DNA of 64,000 bases from Tribonema minus (taxonomy: Eukaryota > Sar > Xanthophyceae > Tribonematales > Tribonemataceae): assembly GCA_017506865.1 (NCBI GenBank), contig JAFCMP010000536.1, forward strand, positions 992,001 to 1,056,000, written 5' to 3'. Position numbers and translations under genes: made by a program. Under the pieces are notes generated by a model that ran no database searches, was not told the DNA's origin, and saw only the letters and a list, made by a program, of their open reading frames with translations. Position 1 is the first letter of the stretch, and each line of letters begins with the position of its first letter. Below, in pieces: positions 9,600 to 21,690 of the stretch.

Positions 9600-11094
9600 A
9601 TGCTCGGGAGGATGACGGCAGCAACAAGCGCAGGCACGCGACGCTTGCCGCGGACACGGCAAACTTCAGAACCGCCGTGACAGACGATGCAGCCTCGCTG
9701 CGTGCGGAGGCCGGCGCCCTCGCGCGCCGATCGGAGGAGGGCTTCAACCAGCTCTCCAAATAACATGAGCGATCTGGCGCGCCGGATGGCGCTCATGGCG
9801 CGCGACGCGGCTGCGAGGGAGCAGGCGTCGCACGAGCGCGAGCGCAAGCGCGAGCAAGCGGCGCGCGAGCGCTAGGCCGCGAGGGACGCGGCGATGCAGC
9901 GCATGCTGCTGCAGGCGATGCAGGGCGCCATGCGGGGCACGGCGCGCGCCGCACCAGGGGGGGCCGTAGAGCCCCATGGGCAGGCGGCGGACGCCGCCAG
10001 CGCATCGTCCATATGAGGCAGCAGCGCTCAGGAGGACAGCGCGCTGCTTGGCGTGGACTACCTTGCCGGCAGCGGCGGCGGGGGTGGCGGCGATGGCGGC
10101 AGCAGCGGCGGATCGCCATCGGAGTACGGCAGCGGCCGCAGCGACAGCGACCGCAGCCGCAGCAGCGGCGCGAGCCCGCTCGCCGGCGGCGCGGGGCGCG
10201 CGCAGCGCCAGCAACGCAGGCATACGCCGCGAGCGCCGCGAGCGCAGGGACAGCCGCGACGCCGAGCGTTAAGCTGCTAGGAGCAGCTTTACGCTGCCAC
10301 CACCGACAGCGGGGGGCGTTAGCAGCGGCAGCCGGGGTCGCCGCGACCGGCGCACGCCGTCACCGGACGGCGAGGAAGCGGGGCTCGAGTCAGCCGCGTC
10401 AGCCGCCTCCAACTCCATCCCGGAGCTGGAGCCGGGGGAGGGCGCTAGGGGCCTTGACCGCCAAGTCCCCGCGGAGGAGGTGACTTCTTGGGGGACCGTT
10501 GACCTCAGCGAGAGGGAAACGGCCGAACTGATGGCGCATCAGGCGCTGCAGCAAGGCGACGCACGCCTAACGGGGGCTGGCGACGTGCGCCAGCATAGCG
10601 AGGAGGGGCACGTTGCCCTGATCCGCTGAAGGCCGGAGGGACTTGCCACTGGCTGGCCGGTGGGCGAGGACTCCGCGGATTGTGACGCGGTGAGAGGCCA
10701 CCTCGTGCGCGTCGGGGAGACGCCAGGCGGCGTCGTACAACTACGTCAACAAGGCTACTACCGTGTGCACGTGCGGCCGACGGCGCAGCAGCGGCAGCGC
10801 GGCGAGCGCGCGGACGCCGCTGCGGCAAGCTTCATGGCCGAGCAGCAGCTGTGCCGTAGAATGCAGCTGCTATACGCCGCCGTACTGCGGGCGTTGAGGG
10901 AGGGCACGCTCCAGCAGCACTTCGGCCCAGGCTTCATCAGGAGGCTGGAGCGTCTGCAACAGCGTGACGGAGAAGCGGGGCGCGCCCCACCCCTCAACAG
11001 CAACGCGCGCTACCTCGAGGTTGAGAGGAGGAGGGCGGTGGTGGAACGGGCAGAATTCTTAAGCTGCGTGGAGGCCGTGGCTCCACCTGAGTGA
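9600..11094 (+). pseudogene. Chromovirus fossil: gag-like region
   Basis: This arginine, glutamate and alanine-rich, probably coiled-coil region precedes the polymerase part. No CCHC zinc knuckle was recognised. It is assigned as gag by position only and is broken. Confidence 0.45.
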
Positions 11095-12629
11095 TGCCGA
11101 CAACAAGGAGCTGCGCCTCCAGCACGCGCGCGCGGAGCAACGGCGCGAGAGGGAGAGCGAGGACCGGCGGCGCCTCACTGCCCTCTACGTGGACGGGCTG
11201 CACGCCGCCGCACTGAGGGTGAGCGTCGCGAGCGACGCTCTGCGTACGGCGGAGGAGAGCTACTACCGCGGCGGCTCGAACCGCAAGCACAACACGGATG
11301 CCGAGAGGCCGCTGCGGGACCTGCGCGAGACGGTCGTAGACGTGCAGCACACCTACCACAAGGTAGAGAGTGACTACAGGCGCGCCACCGCCGAGGGCAC
11401 CATCGACCCCAGCGAACGCTTGCGCCGGCTGGCCAAGCGCGCTGCTGCCCGGCGGGATTTCAGCGGGGGCTCCAGCAGCGGCGCTGCCGCGACGGCGGCG
11501 CCGGCGCGCGACGCCGACGCGCGCGCCAACGCCGGCAGCGGCGCTACGGCAGCGGCGGCGGAGCGGGACGCCGACGCGCGCGCCGATTCCACTGGCAGCG
11601 GCGGCGTTGCGGCAGCACGCCGCCCCGGCACACACAACGTCGCCGAGGCCGCCGCTGCGGCAGGCCGCCGCTGCGGCAGCTGCCGTCGCGGCGGCAGCCG
11701 CGCACAGCGGCGACATCAACACTGCGCCCGGCGGCATCGAGTCGCCACTTACGGAGGAGGAGCTCAGCCTACTGGGGGTAGACAGCGCCATGACAGCCAT
11801 AGTGCTGCGGGAACAGGCGGCCGCACTCAGCAACCTGGTAGTGAGGGGGATTGGGGAGGACCACGTGCCACGCTCCCACCGGGGGCAATTTGACACCATG
11901 CAGTCGCTGGACACCAACTGGCGCCGCCGGTACTTCCACTGGACCAGGTGGGACCGCACGCTTGCCGCGAGGGGCGAGGGCAGCGCCGCGCAGGTGGCGC
12001 GACGCCACATCGAGGCGCAGCTGAGGCAGCGCGCTCAGGACATGTTGGCCAACGCTGACTATGGCGACAGCGACAAGGAGGGTCAGTCTAGCGGCGACTA
12101 CCTTAGCGACATGGAGCAGCGGGAGCTGCGCCGCAGGGGGGTGCTCAGCGGCGGCGGCGCTGGCGACGCGCCCGCGGGCGCGCACGACGCCGCTGCTGCC
12201 GCTGCTGCCGCGGCGGAGCGGCGCGGCGGCGGCACGGGTGCTGCCGTTGGGCCGAGCGGAGGCGGCGCTGGCGACGCATGCGCGGGCGCGTGCGACGCCG
12301 CTGCTGCGGCAGCCGCTGCTGCCGCTGCTGCCGCGGCAGAGCGCACGGGTGCTGCCGCTGGGCTGGGCGGCGGCCGCGGCGGCGCTGGCGACGCGCGCGC
12401 GGGCGCGCGCGACGCCGCTGCTGCCGCTGCTGCCGCTGCTGCCGCTGCTGCCGCTGCTGCCGCTGCTGCCGTGTCGGAGCACACGGGTGCTGCCGTTGGG
12501 CCGAGCGGCGGCGGCGCTGGCGACGCGCGCGCGGGCGTGCGCGACGCTACTGCTGCCGCTGCTGCTGCGGCGGAGCGGTGCGGAGGCGGCACGGGTGCTG
12601 CCGCTGGGCTGAGCGGCGGCGGCCGTCAG

Positions 12630-14110
12630 CAACTCGCACCGCACCTGCTGAAGGTGAACGTGCAGATAGGGGGGTGGTCAGCGGACCAGGTGGCGCGGCT
12701 AGCGTTTCAGCTCGCGCTCTTCGCCGACGACTTCTCTAAGGACAAGTGGGACCTGGGGTACTGCACCACGCTGCCTTTCCGCATCGCGCTGCGCGACGGC
12801 GCGCACCCTGTGGCGGACCGGCCATACCGGTACAGCCCGCAGATGACAGCGCTTATCCGCGTGGAGGTGGACAAACTGCTGGCGGCGGGCATCATACGTC
12901 CCTCACAGTCAGAGTGGAACTCCCCTGTGGTGGGAGTGATGAAGCCTGACGGCACAGCGCGCATCACAGTCACCTACAGGAAGCTCAACGCCATGAGCAT
13001 CATACCTAGTGCCGCTGCCCATGATCGAGGACATCTTCAACGCCCTCGGCGGCGCGCGGCTCTACCTCGGCATTCACATCAGCAGCGCGTTCTTCGTGTC
13101 GGCGATCGACGCGGCAGCAGTGCCGCTCACCGCCATGGCCACATCATTCGGCCTGTATATACGAGTGGACGCGCTGCCCGCAGGGAGCAGCTGCCGGCGC
13201 GCCGGGCCACTTCACGCGGCTGATGGAGATCGTACTACAGGACATCGAGCGCGCACAGTCCTTCATCGACGACGTCATCGTGCACTCGCGCCGGACGTGC
13301 ACATACGTGGACACGCACCTCGACGACCTACACGCGCTTATGCTGCGCATGCGGGAGCACGGCATCAAGCTGGCGCCGGCGAAGATGCACGGCGGCTGCA
13401 CGCGCATCAAGTTCCTGGGCCACATGATTGAAGTTGACGGCATTCGGCCTGACCCTGACAAGGTCACTGCGCTCACTGAGCATGCAGATGCCGGCGCCGG
13501 AGGACATTTCCGCCCTGCGCAGCTGGCTGGGGCTGGCGAACTACTACAGGCGGTTTGTCAAGGGCATGGCGGAGGTCATCGCGCCGCTGACGGCGCTGAT
13601 GGCGAAGGACGTGCCTTTCCACTTGGGGGAGGCGCAGCTAGCGGCGCTGGAGGAGGTCAGCACAGCGCTGTCGTTACACGCGCTGATGTCCTTCCCGGAC
13701 CACGCGGCCGCCGGCGACGGCACGCGGCCGTTCATCTTAGCCACGGACGCGTCGAAGCTCGGCTGTGGCGCGGTGCTGTCGCAAGCGGACGCGGCAGGGG
13801 TGGAGCATCCCATAGCGTTTGCCAGCCGCGCGACACTAAAGCACCAGCGGAGCTGAACCACCACGGACCTAGAGGCGTTCGGGGTGGTATTTGGGGTCAA
13901 GAAGTTTCGGCACCTGCTGTGGGGTATGCCGTAACGGTTCATCATCGACACCGACCATCGCACGCTCTTGTGGCTCAAGAGCTGCAAGGACAAGACGGCG
14001 CGGCTGGCGAGGTGGTTTGAGTTTTTGGGGGCGTTCCCGCATACCATACGGTACAAGGAGGGCACGCGCAACGGCAACGCGGACGGCTTTAGCCGCAACC
14101 CCATACCGGC
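12630..14110 (+). pseudogene. Chromovirus fossil: reverse transcriptase and RNase H
   Basis: Family landmarks are recognisable: the RT entry motif around GIIRPSQSEWNSPV, the palm around FIDDVIVHS, FLGHMIEVDGI, the connection YYRRFVKGMAEVIAPLT, and RNase H around ATDASKLGCGAVL and TDHRTLLWL. This is a Ty3/Gypsy set. The region is broken. Confidence 0.85.
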
Positions 14111-14299
14111 GACGGCAGCAGATGCAGCGGAAGAAGCGGCCGACGAGTTTGTGGAGGCGTACCGCGTGGCGGACACCATGGCAGCGGCGCCTGGGTCATC
14201 TGATCGCGCGGCGCGCGTCGCTGCCGCGATGATCGAGGACTTGTGCGTGCGCATCCACTGCGCGCTGGAGGCCTCCGAGAAGAAAGACGGGAGCAGCCC

Positions 14300-14821
14300 G
14301 CGCTGGGGCGGGGGCGCTGCCCTAGGGGATTGGTCTTAAACGGACACGCGTTCAGCAGACGCTGGCGCAACACACCTCTACGCGCTGGAGCTTGGGTGTA
14401 CGTGCGCGGCGTCGCACGCGCCCGCGTGGGCGGCCGCGGCGGCAGCATGCGGCAGCGACACTACTGTCGCAGCTGCGGCTAATGCCGCGGCGGCACGAGC
14501 TGTGGAGAGGGGTGGAGCGCAGCGCAGCGGCGCGGCGGCGCGGCGGCGGTGCGCGGCGGCGACGCCGCTCTGCCGCTGCTGCCGCCACTGCTGCGACGGC
14601 GCGGCGTGGCAGCGCAGCCCAATCTGCGGGGAGCGGCGGTGCGCAGCGCAGCGGCGCGGCGGCGGTGCACGGCGGCGGCGCCGCTGCTGCCGCTGCTGCC
14701 GCGGCGCAGCACGGCGACGCCGCTGCTGCCGCCGGCTACCACTACCACTGCGGCTGCTGCTGCTGCCGCTTCTGCCGCGGCGGCGCGGCGCGGCGGCGCG
14801 GCGGCGGCACAGCTCGGCAAC

Positions 14822-14852
<31 letters not shown>

Positions 14853-15580
14853 CTTCTGCCGCAGCGGCGCGGCGCGGCGGCGCGGCGGCGGCGCAGCGCG
14901 GCGACGCTGCTGCTGCTGCTGCCACTGCCGCTGCAGCTGCTGCTACTGCCGCCCGGCGGCACGGCGCTGCTGCTGCCGCCGCGGGCGGCAGCCTAAACGG
15001 CGACTCTATCGGCAGCGGGAGTGCGGAATACCGCGGCGCAGCGGGCGCCGCGGCGGAGAATGGCGACGCGCTGAGCGCGGAGCACCGATGTGGGGCAAGC
15101 ATGGGCGGGCGGGACCGGTGCTGCAGGGGCAGTGCCGCCGCCCGTCACTGATACGGCAGCGGTTGTGGGGGCGGAGCACTGCTGCGGGGCAAGCATGGGC
15201 GAGCGGAGCGGCGCTGCTGGGGCAGTGCCGCCGCCCGTCACTGTCTCATCGGATACGGCAGCGGTTGCGGCCTGGGCCCCGGGGGCGGAACTCGATCACG
15301 GGGACGCGGGCGCCACTGGGTGGAGCGATGCTGCCGCCACTGCGAGGCGCGGCGGCGCGGCTGCTGCCGCCGGCGGACACGGCGCGGGCGCGGCAGCAGG
15401 GCGCAGCACTGCCACTGCGCTGAGCGTGGCGGCGCGCGCGCCGCAGCAGGGCTCAGCGCTGCAGCCGCGAGGGAGGAGCGCGGCGGAGAGAAGGCGGCTC
15501 CTTCTCCGCCGCCGCAGAGGGGTTTTGAAGGGGCGCGCGGCGCGGAGGAGGCGGCTCCTCCTCTGCTACGTCAGCCTCAC
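14300..15580 (+). pseudogene. Chromovirus fossil: alanine/glycine low-complexity block
   Basis: A GC-extreme stretch of GCN/GGC/CTG triplet runs separates RNase H from integrase, where the family normally has only a short linker. All frames are open for long distances because of the triplet composition, so ORFs here carry little information. Confidence 0.6.
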
Positions 15581-15899
15581 ACACCAGAACCATCGGGCTT
15601 GAGCGCTGGCGGCGCTGCCGCGGCCAAGGTGGCTGCGTCGGGCGCCGCGGCCGCGCGCAGGTGCGCCACTGATCAGTCAGCAGGCGCCGATGCGGCGCTG
15701 AGCACTGACTCGCGCACGCTCGGCGCTATGATGGCGGCGGGCTGGCGCGCAGCCCAAGATGCAGATCCCTTCTGCAGCGCCATGATCTCCAACTGCGGCG
15801 ACTTTGCTGCCCTCCCCAGCGACAAGGAGCTGCTGGCACTTGTCAAGAAGTATAGGGAGGCGTGCAGCTTAGAGTGGGCTGCGGGGGTGAAGTTGTTGT

Positions 15900-16750
15900 G
15901 CCGGCGCGAATGCGGACTTGACGGCGAGCTCGGCAACGCCGTGCTTGTCATACCGCTCGCGCTGCGCGACAAGGTGCTGCACTGCTTGCACGGAGAGGAG
16001 TGGGAGGAGCATCAAGGGGTTAGGAGGACCACGGAGCTGGTGCAGCGCCATGGGTGGTGGCCGGGATGGAGCGTCTCAGTCACTCACTGGGTGGAGCACT
16101 GCTGGCCGTGCCAGGCGCGCAAGGGCAGCGGCCAGCGCGTGCGCATGCCCACCATATACAGTTAGCTACCACCGCAGCAATTCCACACAGTTTCGACGGA
16201 CTGCTTCGGACCGCTGCCAGTTTCGGCCAGCGGCAGCATGTACGTGCACGTGTTCATGTGCCTGCTGACGTCACACGTCGCAGTGTACGCGGTGCGGGAG
16301 GGGGAGAACACAGTGGTGCGGGCGGCCGAGCTGCTGGTGGACGAGTACAGCATGCTCTACGGCATGCCCCACACACTGCTCAGCTACCGGGGGTCGCAGT
16401 ACACGGCGGAGGTGGCGCGCGAGGTGTACGCGCTCATGTGGGTGTGCAACCTATACACCACGGCGTACCACCCGCAGGCGAACGGCCAGGCGGAGCGCTT
16501 CATGAAGTCGCTCGCGCAGATGCTGGCGATGGCAGTGAGCAGTGCTCAGAGCGACTCGGACTGGGATCGCTCAACAAGTTGGATCAACCACGTCGCCTTC
16601 GCGCACAACTCACACTCGAACCGCGAGCGCGGCTGCTCGCCGCTCTTGCTGGTGATGGGGAGGGAGCCGCGGGTAGCGCTCCACACCATTCTGGGGCAGG
16701 TTGCAGAGGGGAGCGAGCGGCGCGCTAGCGACAGCACCTGCGCAATCTCG
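15900..16750 (+). pseudogene. Chromovirus fossil: integrase
   Basis: An H-x-x-H...C-x-x-C zinc-binding region (HQGVRRTTELV...CWPCQARKG) is followed by a core with YRGSQYTAEVAREVY and YHPQANGQAERF, the characteristic Ty3/Gypsy integrase core block. The region is broken. Confidence 0.85.
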
Positions 16751-17249
16751 CGGAGATGCGGGAGCGGCAGTCATCTGCCATGGCAATGCTGCACAGGCGC
16801 GCGGAGCTCAAGCGCGAGTGCATCATGCGCGGCAACGCGGCACTTACGTGCGCCTTCAACCTGCGCAGCGAGCCGGAGCGGGGCCATCTCGTGTGGGTGC
16901 ACTCAAAACCCATCACGCACACGGCAACTTCTAGCACGGAGCACGGCGCCACGTGGCGCGCAGTGCTCAGCAGGAAGACTCTCGGATGCTAGATCAGTGG
17001 GCGGGGCCTTACAAGCTCAAAGCGGTGGGACCAGTGTATCACGGGGCTATGTTGGTGCAATCAAACATAGTGCTGCTGGAGATGGAGGTCCTACTCGGGT
17101 CACGATGTGGCGCGTCAAGCTATGTTGTGACCCTAGCGGAGCGAGCGGCAAGCCCGTGGGGCTGCCTGAGGGTTACACGCGCTACCTGCTCAGCAGAAAC
17201 CCGCTCGCAGCACTGGCGCCGCGAGCGGACACGGGGGACGACGTTACGT

Positions 17250-17435
17250 GGGCGTCGGACCGGCACGGAGTGGAGGCGGTGGTGGGGCACAGGGTTGTGC
17301 GCTACCGTAGGGGGAGGCCGGGGGGGTTACAGTATCTGGTGCGCTGGGAGGGCGCGCAAGTGGCGGATACTGGGGAGGCGGCCAGTCTCCTTGACGCGCG
17401 CGAGCACGCAACGACGGAGTACTGGAACACGGCGA
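17250..17435 (+). pseudogene. Chromovirus fossil: chromodomain
   Basis: The segment VEAVVGHRVVRYRRGRPGG followed by LQYLVRWEGAQV and a terminal EYW fits a chromodomain fused to the integrase C-terminus, which defines the chromovirus branch of Ty3/Gypsy. In the family this domain directs insertion toward modified chromatin. Confidence 0.8.
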
Positions 17436-17956
17436 ACGCTGCGGGCGTGGCGCTTGCCGACGGCGGCACATCGGTTGCGCAGGGGCGCTTGCGGCAGGCG
17501 CGGCAGCGCACCAATGGCGGGGGGCCTACGGTTAGGCTTGCGGGGGGCAAATACAAGTTGCCACAGGGGGTTCGGCGGTTTAGGGGGGTGCCCACTGCAG
17601 AGTTGCTTTCTGGTCCAGAAATCATGGGGGCTAGGGTATTAATGCGGTGGCACTTCCCAGAACTGCCTGAGGGGGAGCGGCTGCAGTGGTGCGAGGGGGT
17701 CGTACGCCGGGGCGTATCTACTCTACGCAAGAGCAGCGGCGCTCAGTCGAGGCGTGCACGGGGTTGCACGCTGAACATTACTGGTTTGGCGATCTGCGCG
17801 CGCGCGAAACGTCGTTGTTGCTAGACACTTGGCAAGTACTTGGACAGCAATGAGTTCGCTGCGCCCAAGGACTGGTGGTTTCTCTTCGGGGATCCGTCGA
17901 CGAGAAACAGTTGAGGGTTTGGGGCAAGGAGGTCACTGGGGGGGGGTAGTATGAGC

Positions 17957-20900
17957 CTCTAGTAGTGACTTCTCGGCAATGTCCGTTACTTGGCGGTTAC
18001 ATCTACCGTCTGACGGTTACATTCTGCTTTGTGTGTCTAGTAATACTCACTCTCGTAAGCCCTGGGCCAGCACCCACGGTCTGGCGATGCTCCTCAGCCT
18101 CCTCTGCTGCCTACATGTACTAGTGCGCAACACCGCATTTCTAACTTGTACCCTCAGGCTGCCACTACCAGTGGCTCGTGTGCACACTGTTGGCAAGCTT
18201 TTCACCTCCGAGTCCGAGTCTGACTCAGTGGTAAAACCAGCCTGCCAGACTGTCACTGAGTGAGTGAGGGTCATCACAACATGACCCGGCCCTGGAGGCC
18301 GCCACTGCCAGCTTGTAAATGAAAATGAATGATGACGATCACAGTGACCGTAGTGACTGCCGGTGTGTGACCCTCCAAGTTCACTGAACAGGGCTCCGGG
18401 AGTCCAAGTATAGTATCATTATAATCATCAATTTAATTTACTATTAGTAGTGCAAGCTGCCACAGTGCCACGATTCCGAAGTTCACTGCCAACTTGATAA
18501 ACACTGGCAGTCACAGGTCCGGCGGTCCTGAATGGCAAGAACTTTTGAACTTTGAAACCGTTGCGAGTCGGACCCGGATGCAAAAAAGCGACGCCAAGGC
18601 AACTTTGAAAGTAGCCTTGAAGTTCCTGCCAGTGGTGTCATGACAAATTGTAAACTGCAGTGCATGCACCGTAATGGTTGCTTAATTATAATTTCAAAGT
18701 TAACAGAACTTCGAAAATGTACGATTCGAATGACCTACTTCAATTATAAATTGGAGATGATAATCAAGACTTACTAAAACTATTAGTAAGTCAAGTAGTA
18801 GGTATTACTAACTTCAACAGCCCAACATCAACTTGAAGTGATGCTCAGAATTTCAACCTCCATCATGATTATCTCTTGAACTCCAACACTCGTTGAAGTT
18901 TTGAAACTTCACTTTTACTAGAAATATGCTCTATCTCAGCAAGCCGACCACCATTATGATAGTGAGAAGTTATGGTGACTTCAAACATAATACTTGTAGG
19001 CAAAGCCTATGGGCCTGCGAGCGAAGCTGCGTGATCAGTGCTAGCCCATAACCTCCGGTGAATCCTGCTCTGATGTTGAAGCTGGTGTATTACAGAAGTC
19101 CTGGTGGATTGTATTTTATAAATATATTCACTACTTCATCAAGCGATAAGTGATACAGCAACCAACTACAGGTACTACTAGTACACTATAGTTTGACTTA
19201 GTCTTGACGGATTTCAATTTCGCCAGTTGAGATAACGCACTGCAAATTGTCAACAGTCCAGCTGGTGCCCTGTAGACTCTCACTGACAGCATGCCTGGTG
19301 CTCAGGCTGCACTACATGTACGTTGTGCTTTATCCACTCCCATGATACTAGTAGTATGTTTGCCATACACCGACGCATGAGATGCCAGTGGTTATGGTAA
19401 TACCCCGTCACATTACAAACCCACCAGCCAGACAGATCTGCATTGCATTGCATGCTTGAGCAGCACCTGGTGCCGCAGTGCTGCTTGTTTCCGAAGTCAT
19501 GGTACAGCCATGCCAGAGGCAGCCTGAAGAACTGCAGTGCACTACTAGCAGCAGCAGTGCACTGCAGTGCACTGAGCGCACTGCAGTCACTGTGGTGGCA
19601 CTGGGGCGGTTGCTCAGACTGAAGCCAAACCGGACAATGTCATGCACGGTCACTGTGCTGCCTAAGGCTACTAGGTTGGAAGAGGATTACTGCTGAGGTC
19701 CACTTCAGTTACATCAGTGGCTCTCTGCATGACCTCCTCGAGTCTCCTTTATCCTTACCCTGCTGCTTCTTGCCTCCACTGGCAAGATAGCGCAATACCT
19801 CGTCGACCACAGTGCACCGTTAGTGACTGTTTTCCGCAGCATCCCTTCCCCTGAGCCCTGTCCTTCTTGGCTCTCCAGCTGTGCAGCTTGTCGCAGCTGA
19901 ACGTTGCGGTAGCAACGACCGTCAGGTGTTCCGCCATGCAGTTGGTCTAGAAAGCGCTGCTGTCTGTCTAACGCTACTAGTAGGTAACGGCCCGGGGAGC
20001 AGGTGCAGTGAAGCTCCGGGACCCGTGCCTCATGCCTCGCCTTCCTAGCGGTGACTGGCAACAACGCCTCAGCTGCCCTGCAGGCGCGGCTCGCAGAAAT
20101 TGAATGGTCATACATGCAGCACAGGACCGAGCAGGTCACTGCTGGCACCATCATCACGGCTGGAAGTGTAGATAGTGCCACCTCCGAGTCGGAGCGCCAG
20201 CACACATGTGCACGCTTTTAAATACTTCAGAATCTGAACATGGTTTGCATCCAGCAGTCTGAGACTGCCCGATGGCCACTGCTGAGAAGCTAGCCGCCAT
20301 GGTTGCAAAGCTGCTAGTCCTTCGCTTTAGAGCGCTACCCGTGCTTTTGCTGTCAAACCTCGAAAGTAGATTTCCCAGGAAACTTCAGCGCATGGTTCTG
20401 GTGGGCGATGCCGCGGGCTACGTCACCAATTAATAAAATAAAAATGTTGTCGAACACAAACAAACTTGGGGTCGCCTTCCCGGCACATACTATGTAGTAC
20501 GCGCACGCGCGCGCGGCCTAGATTCTCGCTCTGCTCTGCAAGGCCAGGGGCCCTGCTGCGAGCTTCGCTCGCAGATTAGTACATAATATGTATACACTGT
20601 GGCATATATATATGTATATACTATTAGTAATTGCCAAATTGAATGGTATTACGGTAAGACTCTGACTCGGAGTTACTGCAGTGCCAATGGGCCAGGCGGC
20701 TGCAGTGCCACACGCCCGGCCACCACGGTGACGGTGGCACTGTCACACAGTGGCACAGTGCTTGCTTTGAAAATTTTAAAACAGGAAGAAAAAAACGGCC
20801 CAACCGTGACGTCATGTTTTTGCAAATAAACAGCCAGAGTCCTCTAACTTAAAGTCATGCAATGACTCACTCAGAGGTCGCAGTGATTTGACTCATTTAG

Positions 20901-21175
20901 TGGTAGCAACCATATTTTAATATTAGCCGAGCACCATGCACCTCAACAGCCGGTACTAACGATATGCCATATGCCAGCAGCGGCTGCAGCAACGCCGCCG
21001 CTGTTGCCAGAAATTTCCGCGTCACGGTCACCGTGCCAGGCTGCTCTGTCTCGGTACGCCAAGTGGACTTCGTGACACTACTAGTAGTATCAGATTCTGC
21101 AACTAAAGCAATGTACCCACTGGTAACTCGTAACTCGTCGTCGTCAACTTCTCCGGGACCGGGTCCCTCAGAAGT
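17957..21175. other. Noncoding AT-rich interval with short palindromes
   Basis: No gene is recognised across most of this 3.2-kb stretch. It holds an AT-rich part (about 18.66-19.2 kb) with many ACTTGAAG/CTTCAA words, a palindrome-rich GCAGTGCACTGCAGTGCACT region near 19.54-19.59 kb, and several ACTACTAGTA palindromes (about 19.17, 19.97 and 21.08 kb). The right LTR of the chromovirus, if it survives, should lie in the first part but was not found. One possible exon (20048-20212) is listed separately. Confidence 0.5.
20048..20212 (+). CDS. Possible orphan exon, unknown function
   Basis: After a pyrimidine-rich stretch ending in CCTAG, one frame is open to a TAA and reads like protein: ALQARLAEIEWSYMQHRTEQ, then VTAGTIITAGSVDSATSESE. 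It has no ATG of its own and no partner exon was found. It could be the last exon of a lost or diverged gene, or chance. No family is recognised. Confidence 0.2.
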
Positions 21176-21487
21176 TCAAAGCTTGTCGCCGACGCTGTTG
21201 GTTGGGGCAGCTCCATTGCGTTCACGCATTTCTTCCTCGCGCCGCTCCTTCTCTCGCTGCGCCGTTTCCTGCTCGTCTTGGCCTCGCCGCTTCTTGCGCG
21301 TGTACCATACAGCAATCGCAACGATGACGAGCAGCAGCGCTGCGGCCACGACACTGATCACAATGGCCTCGGTAGGCGGGCTACCACCACCTCCGCCTGT
21401 GGGGCTTCCAGTCCCGCCCCCAACGCTCGGGGTAGTAGGAGCCACTTGTGAGACAGGTGATACCGTTGGTGCATCAGTCGTCACCAT
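21176..21487 (-). CDS. Single-pass membrane protein stub, 103 aa, unknown function
   Basis: The frame runs ATG to TGA. Residues 1-38 are rich in T, S, P and G (a flexible stalk). A strong membrane helix follows (AIVISVVAAALLLVIVAIAV), then WYTRKKRR as a stop-transfer anchor, then a charged E/R/Q-rich cytosolic tail. There is no signal peptide, and an in-frame TGA lies eight codons upstream of the ATG. This architecture is typical of the last exon of a type I surface protein, so it may be an orphan C-terminal exon and not a complete gene. A possible acceptor AG lies just upstream of the ATG, but no upstream exon was found; that strand is occupied by the divergent kinase gene. The order is wrong for it to be the tail of the beta-helix gene on the left. 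Confidence 0.45.
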   Translation of the reverse strand: MVTTDAPTVSPVSQVAPTTPSVGGGTGSPTGGGGGSPPTEAIVISVVAAALLLVIVAIAVWYTRKKRRGQDEQETAQREKERREEEMRERNGAAPTNSVGDKL

Positions 21488-21690
21488 GCTGCGAGGCTTC
21501 TTGTGCCTTCACAGTGTGCCTTCTTCGGAATCCTCGTTTCCTCGCTTGAATAATCAAGCCGGAACTGCTGCCGGCTCTGCCCGTTCGCTTCTTTTTGATT
21601 GAGGGGGCAGCCGAAGGTTCTGGAGAAAAAAAGTTGGACAACCCTCACGCCACGCCATCGCAGACAACGCCAATCGCAGACAGTAGCAGC
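21488..21690. promoter_or_regulatory. Putative bidirectional promoter interval
   Basis: About 200 bp separate the ATG of the minus-strand membrane ORF from the first in-frame ATG of the plus-strand kinase gene. If both are genes they share this interval. No TATA box or other element was recognised, and the transcription starts are unknown. Confidence 0.3.

Larger units (their letters stand above)
9590..17956 (+). mobile_element. Ty3/Gypsy LTR retrotransposon fossil, chromovirus lineage (internal region)
   Basis: The order of parts is that of a chromovirus: gag-like charged helical region (about 9.6-11.1 kb), spacer, reverse transcriptase and RNase H (about 12.6-14.1 kb), alanine/glycine-rich low-complexity block (about 14.3-15.6 kb), integrase (about 15.9-16.75 kb) and a C-terminal chromodomain (about 17.25-17.43 kb). 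A G-rich polypurine-like tract ends near 17949. No convincing pair of LTRs or primer-binding site was found by eye, so the outer limits are approximate. The coding region is broken, on the order of ten places. Age cannot be set without LTRs, but the domains are still easily readable, so it is not ancient. It is much more GC-rich than its surroundings. Confidence 0.85.

Noticed and set aside
14300-15600. Several long overlapping frames on both strands in the low-complexity block
   Set aside because: Triplet-repeat composition keeps most frames open; none shows a domain and they lie inside the chromovirus fossil.
17957-18300. 3' LTR of the chromovirus starting after the G-rich tract near 17949
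   Set aside because: A plausible polypurine tract precedes it, but no matching copy was found upstream of the gag-like region, so the LTR could not be supported.
19714-20205. A 163-residue minus-strand frame
   Set aside because: It has no recognisable family, an irregular composition rich in Cys and Arg, and overlaps a more protein-like plus-strand stretch at 20048-20212. It was not called as a gene.
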